Origin: Rhodoferax ferrireducens T118
Lineage (GTDB): Bacteria > Pseudomonadota > Gammaproteobacteria > Burkholderiales > Burkholderiaceae_C
Assembly (NCBI RefSeq): GCF_000013605.1
Contig: NC_007908.1
Span: 4,278,001-4,342,000 of the forward strand
Direction: 5' to 3'
DNA: 64,000 nt
Position numbers and translations under genes: made by a program
The notes under the pieces: generated by a model
Databases searched by the model: none
What the model saw: only the letters and a program-made list of their open reading frames with translations
Told to the model about the DNA's origin: nothing
In this document: piece by piece, positions 27,881-35,338 of the stretch
How positions within the stretch are numbered: position 1 is the stretch's first letter
Layout of the letters: each line of letters opens with the position of its first letter

Positions 27881-28599
27881 GTGGCATCACCTTCGCGCTG
27901 CTGCGACACCGGCTTCAAATCGAAACGCCGCTGGCCGATCGGGATCACAAAGCCACGCCGCTTGGGCAGGATCACGCCCACCGGGCAGATGTGGGCCGCG
28001 CGGTCATCCAGGCTCATCGCGGTGTCGCCCAACTGGCCGCTGGCGCTGTTGACCAGCAGGTGGGTGCCCATGCCATGGCCGCCGATGGCAAAGATGTTTT
28101 TGCCATCGGCCTCGCGGCTGGCGCGCACGCACAACTCGCACAAAATGCAGCGGTTGAAGTCAAGCAGGATGTCGGGGTGGCTGGCGTCCACCGGGCGGTT
28201 GGGGTAGAACTCCTCAAAATGCGGCCCTTCCATGCCCATCTGGTAGGCGGTGGCCTGCAGCAGGCAATTGCCGCTTTTCTCGCAACTGGGGCAAAAGTGG
28301 TTGCCCTCAACGAACAACATCTGCAGCAGCGTCTTGCGCTGGCGGTTCATCTCGGGCGTATTGCTTTCGACCTCCAGCCCGGCCGCCGCTTGCACGGTGC
28401 AGGCGGCACCGACGCGGCCGTTCACCTTGACGCTGCAGATCCGGCACGAGCCATGCGCCGCAAAGTCCGGGTGCCAGCACAGGTGCGGGATGTAGCGCCC
28501 GGCGCGCGTGGCGGCCTGCAAAATGGTCTCCCCGGACGCAAACGGCAGGTCGTCGCCGTCGAGCGAGAAGCTCTGGGTGGGACTCACGTCATCCGTCAT
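27877..28599 (-). CDS. hoxU: NAD-reducing hydrogenase diaphorase subunit HoxU
   Basis: A 240-residue NuoG-like iron-sulfur protein. The [2Fe-2S] ligands are Cys41, Cys52, Cys55 and Cys67. A His-Cys3 [4Fe-4S] site lies in NHFCPSCEKSGNC (residues 100-112), and a further [4Fe-4S] site in CILCELC (151-157) with ICPVG (205). It carries electrons between HoxY and HoxF. Its start overlaps the hoxF stop by four bases. Confidence 0.94.
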   Translation of the reverse strand: MTDDVSPTQSFSLDGDDLPFASGETILQAATRAGRYIPHLCWHPDFAAHGSCRICSVKVNGRVGAACTVQAAAGLEVESNTPEMNRQRKTLLQMLFVEGNHFCPSCEKSGNCLLQATAYQMGMEGPHFEEFYPNRPVDASHPDILLDFNRCILCELCVRASREADGKNIFAIGGHGMGTHLLVNSASGQLGDTAMSLDDRAAHICPVGVILPKRRGFVIPIGQRRFDLKPVSQQREGDAT

Positions 28600-30407
28600 G
28601 TGCGGTTCTCCAGATGCGCGGCGGCGTCGTCGCGGCCGGTCATGCGCCGGGCAATCGACAGCTCGGCGTCGAGGTCAAAACCCGGCTCGAAATCGAGCGA
28701 CTGCAAGCGTTGCTCGTAGGCCGGGCGAAACTTCAGCACCGTATCGCGCAAGGGGTTGCAGGCGCTCGCCCCCAGGCCGCAATGGGTGGTGCTGTGCAGC
28801 AAGCGATCCAACTCGAACAGCACATCAAGGTCGTCGCGCGAGCCATGGCCGCCCGCGAGCTTGTCCATGCGCTTGACCAGCAAGGCGGTGCCGACCCGGC
28901 ACGGGGTGCAGAAGCCACAACTCTCGTGGGCAAAAAAATGCGCAAAACCGCGTGCCACCTCGAACATGTCACGCGAGCGGTCAAACACCATGAAGGCGCC
29001 CGCCGTCGGCACGTCTTCAAACGCGATGCGGCGCTCAAACTCGTCCGCCGCCAGGCACACGCCGGACGGCCCGCCGACCTGCACCGCCTGCGTGTCGCGT
29101 GCGCCGCAGTCCGCCAGCAGGCGGCTCACCGGCGTGCCCAAGGGGTATTCGTACAGGCCCGGGCGCGCGCAGTCGCCCGACACCGAGTGAATCTTGGTGC
29201 CGGTCGATTTGGGCGTGCCGATGCCGGCCCAGAGCGCGCCGCCGTGCTGCGCGATGTGCGCCACGGCGCAAAAAGTTTCCACGTTGTTGACCAGGGTCGG
29301 ATGCCCCAGGTAGCCGTGCTCGGCCGGGAATGGCGGGCGGATGCGCGGCGTGCCGCGCTTGCCTTCGAGCGACTCGATCAGCGCCGACTCCTCGCCGCAG
29401 ACGTAGGCGCCAGCGCCGACGTGAATGGCGATGTCGAAATCGAAACCGGCCTGCCCCAGGATGTGGGTGCCCAGCAGCTGCTCCGCGCGCCTGCGCTGCA
29501 AAACGGCCTGCAGGGGCTCCAGCAGGAAGCGGTATTCGCCGCGCAGGTAAAGAAAGCCGCGGCGCGCGCCCAGCACGTGGGCGGCGACGGTCATACCCTC
29601 GAACACCGCGTCAGCCTGACGGCTCAGCAGCACGCGGTCCTTGAAGGTGCCGGGTTCACCTTCGTCGGCGTTGCACACCACGATGTGCTCCGTGCCGGGG
29701 GCCTGGCGGCACAGCTCCCATTTGAGGCCGGTGGCAAAACCGGCGCCGCCGCGCCCGCGCAAATTGGAGCGCTTGATCTCGGCCAGCGTCGCGTCAGCAC
29801 CACGCGCCAGCGACTGAGTCAACGCAGCCCCCGGCGCACAAGGCGCGCCGAGCAGCACATCGGCCCGTCGGATGTTGTCCTGCACCTCAAACCACGCGGC
29901 GGGCCATTGCGGCACCGGCACGCGCGCGCGGATCAGCTCGGCCATGTGCGCCACCCGGGCAGGGTCCAGGCGAGTGAGCACCTGATGGTGGTTGATCAGC
30001 AAGGCCGGCCCCTGATCGCACAGCCCGGTGCAGGAGGTCCGCTCCACGCTGACCAGGCCATCAAAACTGAGCTGACCGGGTACGACCCCCAGGCGCTGGC
30101 ACAGGTCGGCCAGCAGTGCCTCGCTGCCCAGCAGGCGGTCGGTCACGTTGTCGCTGAACAGCACGCGGTAGGCACCAACCGGCCGGGTGTGCAAGAAGCG
30201 ATAGAAACCAGCCACCCCTTGCACCTGCGCCAGCGTCAAACCGAGTTCGCTGGCAACCTGGCCCAGGGCGTCAGGCGCCAGCCAGCCTTGCAGGGCCTGC
30301 AGTTCGCGCAGAATCTGCAGCAAGGCATGTGGGTCAGGCGGGTAGCGCGCCAGCAGGCGCTGCAACTCGGGTGCTGCGGCCAGGGAGGATTGGCGGTTCG
30401 GGCACAT
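28596..30407 (-). CDS. hoxF: NAD-reducing hydrogenase diaphorase subunit HoxF (NuoE-NuoF fusion)
   Basis: A 603-residue fusion of a NuoE-like N-terminal domain (about 1-165) and a NuoF-like NADH/FMN domain. FMN binding is shown by GRGGAGFATGLKW (218-230), NADH binding by GAGAYVCGEES (331-341), and the [4Fe-4S] cluster by SCGFCTPCRVG (Cys497, 500, 503) plus a downstream TTHCGLG cysteine. In the NuoE-like part only SCTGLC (Cys126, Cys130) remains; the first cysteine pair is replaced by FSDNVTD. It is the first gene of the operon and starts 51 bases after fmt; a TTGACT sits in the gap but no good -10 follows. Confidence 0.95.
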   Translation of the reverse strand: MCPNRQSSLAAAPELQRLLARYPPDPHALLQILRELQALQGWLAPDALGQVASELGLTLAQVQGVAGFYRFLHTRPVGAYRVLFSDNVTDRLLGSEALLADLCQRLGVVPGQLSFDGLVSVERTSCTGLCDQGPALLINHHQVLTRLDPARVAHMAELIRARVPVPQWPAAWFEVQDNIRRADVLLGAPCAPGAALTQSLARGADATLAEIKRSNLRGRGGAGFATGLKWELCRQAPGTEHIVVCNADEGEPGTFKDRVLLSRQADAVFEGMTVAAHVLGARRGFLYLRGEYRFLLEPLQAVLQRRRAEQLLGTHILGQAGFDFDIAIHVGAGAYVCGEESALIESLEGKRGTPRIRPPFPAEHGYLGHPTLVNNVETFCAVAHIAQHGGALWAGIGTPKSTGTKIHSVSGDCARPGLYEYPLGTPVSRLLADCGARDTQAVQVGGPSGVCLAADEFERRIAFEDVPTAGAFMVFDRSRDMFEVARGFAHFFAHESCGFCTPCRVGTALLVKRMDKLAGGHGSRDDLDVLFELDRLLHSTTHCGLGASACNPLRDTVLKFRPAYEQRLQSLDFEPGFDLDAELSIARRMTGRDDAAAHLENRT

Positions 30408-30458
30408 GGCTTGAATTTAAACGAACACCGTCTGAAGTCAAGCTGGCCTTGGGCGGCG

Positions 30459-31430
30459 CTAGCTGCCGTGCCTCTCAAAAACCATGCCGGGCTGCAGGTC
30501 AAACCCGCGCAGAAACTCGGCCACGCCCAAGCGCTTACCGCCGGGGCGCTGCAGCTGTGTGATGTTGACTATTGATTTCATAGCAACTACTTCAATTCCG
30601 ACGGGGGCTACAGCCAGAATTGATCCAAATTCCTTGGAAACGGGTGGAACACCCGGTGCGACGTCTGCCAGCCATATCTTCAGCGTTTCTCCATTCAAAA
30701 CCGCCGTGGCGCCGGGGAATGGATTGAAGGCACGGATGCGCTGCGCGATCACCGCAGCGGGCTGCGTCCAATCGATGGCCGCCTCGTGTTTTTCAATTTT
30801 GGGGGCGTACGTCACGCCTTGTGCGGCCTGCGCCACCGGCTGCAAACTGCCATGGACCGCCTGCGCCAGCACTTGCAACATCAACTGTGCGCCCAGCTCG
30901 GCCAGCCGGTCATGCAGGCTGCCGGTGGTGTCGCCCGCCCCGATCGGGATCGCCTGCGCCTGCAGCATGGCGCCGGTATCTAACCCGGCGTCCATTTGCA
31001 TGATGGTCACGCCAGTTTGCGCGTCGCCCGCCTCGATGGCGCGGTGAATCGGTGCGGCGCCCCGCCAGCGCGGCAGCAGCGAAGCGTGAATATTGAAGCA
31101 GCCGCGGGCGGGCACATCCAGCACCCACTGCGGCAGAATCAGGCCATAGGCGGCCACCACCATGGCATCGGCCTGCGCCGCCACCAGCGCCTCCCGTGCG
31201 GCAGCCGCATCCTCAGGGTATTTGCCGTCCAGCCGCAGGCTGCGCGGCTGCGCCAGCGCCAGACCGTGATCCAGCGCGAACTGCTTGACGGCCGAGGCCT
31301 GCAGCTTCATGCCGCGCCCGGCGGGCCGGTCCGGCTGTGTCAGCACCAGCGCAATCTCGTGCCCCCCCGCGTGCAGCTGGGCCAGCGCGACGCGGGCAAA
31401 TTCGGGTGTGCCGGCAAAGATCAGCCTCAC
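30459..31430 (-). CDS. fmt: Methionyl-tRNA formyltransferase
   Basis: A 323-residue Fmt, which formylates initiator Met-tRNA. The N-terminal Rossmann part has [12 protein letters not shown] and the catalytic region [24 protein letters not shown] with Asn, His and later Asp ([14 protein letters not shown]). The C-terminal domain contains a stretch (about residues 270-288, [16 protein letters not shown]) encoded by a copy of the GGGGGCTA repeat; the overall length is still normal for the family. The start overlaps the def stop by four bases, a translationally coupled def-fmt pair. Confidence 0.95.
   Translation of the reverse strand: MRLIFAGTPEFARVALAQLHAGGHEIALVLTQPDRPAGRGMKLQASAVKQFALDHGLALAQPRSLRLDGKYPEDAAAAREALVAAQADAMVVAAYGLILPQWVLDVPARGCFNIHASLLPRWRGAAPIHRAIEAGDAQTGVTIMQMDAGLDTGAMLQAQAIPIGAGDTTGSLHDRLAELGAQLMLQVLAQAVHGSLQPVAQAAQGVTYAPKIEKHEAAIDWTQPAAVIAQRIRAFNPFPGATAVLNGETLKIWLADVAPGVPPVSKEFGSILAVAPVGIEVVAMKSIVNITQLQRPGGKRLGVAEFLRGFDLQPGMVFERHGS
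30568..30624 (+). repeat. GGGGGCTA dispersed repeat inside fmt
   Basis: CTATTGATTTCATAGCAACT followed by ACTTCAATTCCGACGGGGGC and TACAGCCAGAATT matches the intergenic copies. It lies wholly within the fmt frame, antisense to it, and is translated without a stop. Confidence 0.7.
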
Positions 31431-31936
31431 TCACGCTCCTCGCGCTGGCTCTTCAGCATTTTTTTCTTGATCCGGTTGCGCTTGAGCGGCGACAGGTACT
31501 CGACAAAAACCTTGCCCTGCAGGTGGTCCATCTCGTGCTGGATGCACACGGCCAGCAGGCCTTCGGCTTCAATCAGGCGCGACTGGCCTTGGCCGTCCAG
31601 CGCCGTCACGGTGACGGCGTCAAAACGCTCGACACCGTCGTAAATACCCGGCACCGACAAACAACCCTCTTCGTTGAGGTGCGTCTCGGCGCTGCTCCAG
31701 ACCAGTTGCGGGTTGATCAGCACCAGCGGCGCGTCACGTTCTTCAGAGACATCCACCACGATCAGACGCTCGTGCACATTGATCTGGGTCGCCGCCAGGC
31801 CAATGCCTTTGGCCTCGTACATGGTTTCCAGCATATCCACGATCAGGGTCTGAACGCGCACATCCACCGTTGACACCGGTTTGGCCACGGTGTGCAGTTT
31901 GGGATCGGGATAACAAAGAATTGGAAGTAATGCCAT
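31427..31936 (-). CDS. def: Peptide deformylase
   Basis: A 169-residue peptide deformylase, which removes the N-formyl group from nascent proteins. All three motifs are present: [11 protein letters not shown] (about residues 44-54), EEGCLSVPG (about 89-97) and [17 protein letters not shown] (about 132-148), giving the metal ligands Cys and two His and the catalytic Glu. It is the first gene of def-fmt and is divergent from the LysM gene. REP-like repeat sequence lies immediately upstream of its start. Confidence 0.96.
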   Translation of the reverse strand: MALLPILCYPDPKLHTVAKPVSTVDVRVQTLIVDMLETMYEAKGIGLAATQINVHERLIVVDVSEERDAPLVLINPQLVWSSAETHLNEEGCLSVPGIYDGVERFDAVTVTALDGQGQSRLIEAEGLLAVCIQHEMDHLQGKVFVEYLSPLKRNRIKKKMLKSQREERE

Positions 31937-31944
31937 TTAATTAG

Positions 31945-32049
31945 TTGAGGACAGAACTGGCACGCCTTGAAATGTTGAGGACAGAGCTTGTGCGCTTCGC
32001 GTCACTTCGGTCTGTCCCGCAAACCTTCAGGCTGCCGCCTGTCCCGCAA
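31945..32049. repeat. REP-like repeat related to the 64-base tandem array
   Basis: Two TTGAGGACAGA starts (31945 and 31975) are followed by CGGTCTGTCCCGCAA and a second CTGTCCCGCAA. The GGACAGA/TCTGTCC inverted repeat is kept. It fills most of the gap upstream of def, so it may separate or shield the divergent promoters. Confidence 0.8.
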
Positions 32050-32235
32050 GGTTTTGGGATATGTCGCTATTTTCGCTACTTTTGGCACTGCCGGCACACG
32101 GCCGGCCGAGGAAACGTTGCCGGATCAAGGGCTTAAGTGCAAAATCGTGCGTGACTTATCATGTTGTCCTCCAGGTTGGCCAGTCCGCCGCCTGGCGCGC
32201 CAACCGCCTGAAACACATTTGCCGTGCAGAACCCT

Positions 32236-33465
32236 ATGACCCAAAACCTGATGCCAAAGTCCACCGCCGCCGCCAAAGTCATTGGGGTCACCCTGGCGGT
32301 GCTGACCGCCAGCTTGGCCACCGCGCCAGCTTGGGCCCAGAATTTCCCGATCACGGCAGGGCAAAAGGCGACCGCGACGCAGGTCGCGCAGGCCGGCGTG
32401 CCCTTGAGCGAACTGGCGGCCAATGCGCCCGACAGCTATACCGTCAAACGCGGCGACACGTTATGGGCCATCTCCGGCATGTTCCTGAAAAGCGCCTGGC
32501 GCTGGCCCGAATTGTGGGGCATGAATTTGGCTGACATCCGCAACCCCCATCGGATTTACCCGGGGCAAACGCTGTATCTGGAGCGCCAGGGCGGGCGCGC
32601 CACCCTGCGCACTCGCCAGTCTGGCGCCGATGCGGCGGCGCTGACGACCGTGCGCCTGTCGCCACGCACCCGAATTGAACAGCTGGCGGACGACGCCCTG
32701 CCGACGCTCAAAAGCCACTTGATCGAACCGTTTCTGGCCGAGCCGGTGATCGTGGACGAGAACGGCCTGGCCCTGGCGCCGCGCATTGTGGCGGCGCAGG
32801 AGGGCCGTGTGTTGCTGACCCGGGGTGACCGGGCCTACGCGCGCGGCCAGGGTGACGCGGTGCTGATCGATGAACCGACGCAAAAGCAGAAAGCGTACCG
32901 GGTGTTTCGCAATGCCACGCCATTGAAAGACCCGGTCACCGCTGAAGTTCTGGGCTATGAGGCGCAGTACGTGGGCAAGGCGCTGCTGGTGCGCGGCGAA
33001 TCCACCCAGGCCTCGGTTGACAAGGATGGCAAACCCCGCACCGACATCATCCCGGCCACGCTTGACATTGTGGCGGCCAAGGAAGAGATGCGCGTTGGCG
33101 ACCGGCTGCTGCCCGAGCCACCGCAACAGTTGTTGAGCTACGTGCCGCACGCACCCCAGGGGCCAGTCAACGCCCGCATTGTCTCGGTCTATGGCAGCGC
33201 GGTGGTCAACGCAGCGCAGAACCAGGTCGTGGCGATCAATCTGGGCACGCGCGACGGCATCGAAAGCGGGCACGTCCTGGCGATCCTGAAAGACGGTGCG
33301 CGCCTGATCGACAAGACCGATGCGGCGCGCCCCGAGCTGAAGTTGCCCGATGAACGCAATGGTCTGCTGATGGTGTTTCGCCCCTTCGAGAAACTCTCGT
33401 ATGCGCTGGTGCTCGACATCACGGATGGCGTCAAAGTCGGCGACCGGCTGGTCAACCCGCGCTGA
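32236..33465 (+). CDS. LysM peptidoglycan-binding domain protein, exported
   Basis: A 409-residue protein with a signal peptide (VIGVTLAVLTASLATAPAWAQ, residues about 13-33). A single LysM domain follows: DSYTVKRGDTLWAISGMFLKSAWRWPELWGMNLADIRNPHRIYPGQTLYL (about residues 64-113). The remaining ~290 residues match the long LysM proteins encoded beside dprA in betaproteobacteria and have no domain I recognise. The ATG at 32236 is used; a GTG four codons earlier and an ATG five codons later also keep the signal peptide. It likely sits in the periplasm bound to the wall. The next gene, dprA, starts 43 bases on. Confidence 0.85.
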   Translation: MTQNLMPKSTAAAKVIGVTLAVLTASLATAPAWAQNFPITAGQKATATQVAQAGVPLSELAANAPDSYTVKRGDTLWAISGMFLKSAWRWPELWGMNLADIRNPHRIYPGQTLYLERQGGRATLRTRQSGADAAALTTVRLSPRTRIEQLADDALPTLKSHLIEPFLAEPVIVDENGLALAPRIVAAQEGRVLLTRGDRAYARGQGDAVLIDEPTQKQKAYRVFRNATPLKDPVTAEVLGYEAQYVGKALLVRGESTQASVDKDGKPRTDIIPATLDIVAAKEEMRVGDRLLPEPPQQLLSYVPHAPQGPVNARIVSVYGSAVVNAAQNQVVAINLGTRDGIESGHVLAILKDGARLIDKTDAARPELKLPDERNGLLMVFRPFEKLSYALVLDITDGVKVGDRLVNPR

Positions 33466-33508
33466 GGCCGCCTGACACCCCGTTGACGCCAGCACCCCCA
33501 AGGTTTCA

Positions 33509-34738
33509 GTGGAACGCGACGAACTGGCCGCCTGGCTGCGCCTGACGCTCAGCAGCGGCGTCGGCAATGAAGCTGCCCGCAAATTGCTGGTGGCGTTTGG
33601 CTTGCCCGCAAAGGTGTTTGAGCAGTCGTCATCGACGCTGCAGCAGGTGGTGAGCGCCCGGCAGGCGACGGCCCTGCGCGCCGAGCCGCCTGAATTGGCG
33701 CCACTGCTGGAGCAGACCTGGGCCTGGCTGCGGGACACCGGTGTCGGTAGTGGCCGGCGCCAAATCGTGGTGCTGGGGGATGCCAACTACCCGCAATCCC
33801 TGCTCAACATCGAGGACCCGCCCCTGATGCTGTACCTGCTGGGGGCTGGTGAATTTATGTCAAATCAGGCTGTAGCCACCGCCAACAAAGGGCAAGCAGC
33901 TACTACTTCAGTAGTAAACAAGCTGGCCTTGCGTCTGGCCAACAGCATTGCCGTGGTCGGCAGCCGTAACCCGACCCCCCAAGGCGCGGTCAACGCGCGC
34001 CAGTTTGCCAAGGCGCTGGGGCTGGCGGGCTTGACCGTGGTCAGCGGACTGGCCCTGGGGGTGGACGGCGCGGCCCACGAGGGTGCGCTCGACAGTCTGG
34101 CGCCGGGTTCCGACCGGCTCGCCACGGTGGCCGTGGTCGGCACCGGGCTGGACCGGGTCTACCCCAAAAGACACCTGGCGCTGGCGCACCGCATCGCCCA
34201 AAACGGCTTGCTCATCAGCGAGTACCCCTTGGGCACGCCGCCGCTGCCTGCCAATTTTCCCAAGCGCAACCGTCTGATTGCCGGGCTGGCGCAGGCCACG
34301 CTGGTGATCGAGGCCGCCCTGAAGTCCGGCTCCCTGATCACCGCGCGACTCAGCGCCGAACAGGGAAAAGATGTTTTTGCCATTCCCGGCTCGATTCATT
34401 CCACGCAGGCGCGCGGTTGCCACGCGCTCATCAAGCAAGGCGCCAAGCTGGTGGAATCGGCGCAGGACGTGCTGGAGGAGATGAGAATCGACAGCGGCTT
34501 GACACATGCTCTCGATTCGATAGCTGTTGACGCCTGTTCCACGGGGGCTACAGGCTCATTTGGCACTCAAGCGGTGTTGCTCGATGCGATCGGCTTCGAC
34601 CCCGTCGGGCTGGACGCCTTGCAGGCGCGCTGCGGCATCGACACCGCCGGCCTGCAAGCGCAGTTGATGACGCTCGAACTCGACGGTCTGCTGGTGCGCC
34701 TGCCCGGCGGCCTGTTCCAGCGCATGAGCCGGGGATAG
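33509..34738 (+). CDS. dprA: DNA-processing protein DprA
   Basis: A 409-residue DprA, which loads RecA on incoming single-stranded DNA during natural transformation. The Rossmann-like core shows SIAVVGSRNPTPQGAVNARQFAKALG, VVSGLALGVDGAAHEGAL, GTGLDRVYPKRHLAL and FPKRNRLIAGLAQATLVIEAALKSGSLITA. A C-terminal winged-helix domain follows (about 355-405). Two segments derive from the GGGGGCTA repeat: about 25-29 extra residues (115-143) just before the SIAVVGSR strand, and a linker piece (about 335-352). The frame is intact throughout. The start may be GTG at 33509. Its neighbour smg follows. Confidence 0.93.
   Translation: MERDELAAWLRLTLSSGVGNEAARKLLVAFGLPAKVFEQSSSTLQQVVSARQATALRAEPPELAPLLEQTWAWLRDTGVGSGRRQIVVLGDANYPQSLLNIEDPPLMLYLLGAGEFMSNQAVATANKGQAATTSVVNKLALRLANSIAVVGSRNPTPQGAVNARQFAKALGLAGLTVVSGLALGVDGAAHEGALDSLAPGSDRLATVAVVGTGLDRVYPKRHLALAHRIAQNGLLISEYPLGTPPLPANFPKRNRLIAGLAQATLVIEAALKSGSLITARLSAEQGKDVFAIPGSIHSTQARGCHALIKQGAKLVESAQDVLEEMRIDSGLTHALDSIAVDACSTGATGSFGTQAVLLDAIGFDPVGLDALQARCGIDTAGLQAQLMTLELDGLLVRLPGGLFQRMSRG
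33852..33920 (-). repeat. GGGGGCTA dispersed repeat inside dprA, first copy
   Basis: Minus-strand reading TACTGAAGTAGTAGCTGCTT then GCCCTTTGTTGGCGGTGGCT and ACAGCCTGATTTGACATAAA matches the family, slightly degenerate. It adds residues absent from the DprA family core. Confidence 0.7.
34512..34562 (+). repeat. GGGGGCTA dispersed repeat inside dprA, second copy
   Basis: ATTCGATAGCTGTTGACGCC then TGTTCCACGGGGGCTACAGG and CTCATTT fit the family in the opposite orientation to the first dprA copy. It encodes part of the linker to the winged-helix domain. Confidence 0.7.
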
Positions 34739-34825
34739 ACGCCCGCGCGACGAGCCGGGGGGCCAGGTCTGATTTGACGGTCAACTTGTCGCTTAAGCGA
34801 TCCGCCTTCGGGCTATATTGCACCC

Positions 34826-35338
34826 ATGTTTGAAGTCCTTGTTTTCGTTTACGAGAATTATTGGCATGGCGAGTCCTGCCCTGAACCGGCTGATCTGCAG
34901 CCAAAGCTCAGCGCCGTCGGCTTTGATGCCGAGGAAATTCAGGATGCCTTGACCTGGTTGCATGACCTGAGTCTGGCGGCGCGCGAGCAGTCGGTGGCGA
35001 CAGCGCCAGCCGGCGCGGGCCACAGCACCCAAGAAGCGTCAAGAACAGATGCCCTTGCCCAGTCGCCGCACAGCCTGCGCGTGTACACGGCGGCCGAGCA
35101 GAATCACCTGGGTGCGCCCTGTCTGGGCTTTGTCACTTTTCTCGAAAACGCGGGCGCGCTGCCAGGCCCTCTGCGCGAGATCGTGCTGGAGCGCGCCATG
35201 GCAGCACCCGCCTACCCCTTGGCGCTGGAAGACTTCAAGGTCATTGTGCTCATGGTGTTCTGGCGTCTGGGGCTGGAGCCCGACGCGCTGATACTCGACG
35301 AGTTGTGTGACGACGGCGCCAGCCGGGTGGCCCATTAA
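34826..35338 (+). CDS. smg: Smg family protein (DUF494)
   Basis: A 170-residue Smg-type protein. The N-terminus MFEVLVFVYENYWHGESCPEP and the segment LSAVGFDAEEIQDALTWLHDL are family-typical, as is the C-terminal LEDFKVIVLMVFWRLGLEPDALILDEL. The gene follows dprA, as in E. coli (dprA-smg), but no topoisomerase gene follows. Its function is unknown. The stop overlaps the stop of the convergent DUF1631 gene by four bases. Confidence 0.88.
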   Translation: MFEVLVFVYENYWHGESCPEPADLQPKLSAVGFDAEEIQDALTWLHDLSLAAREQSVATAPAGAGHSTQEASRTDALAQSPHSLRVYTAAEQNHLGAPCLGFVTFLENAGALPGPLREIVLERAMAAPAYPLALEDFKVIVLMVFWRLGLEPDALILDELCDDGASRVAH

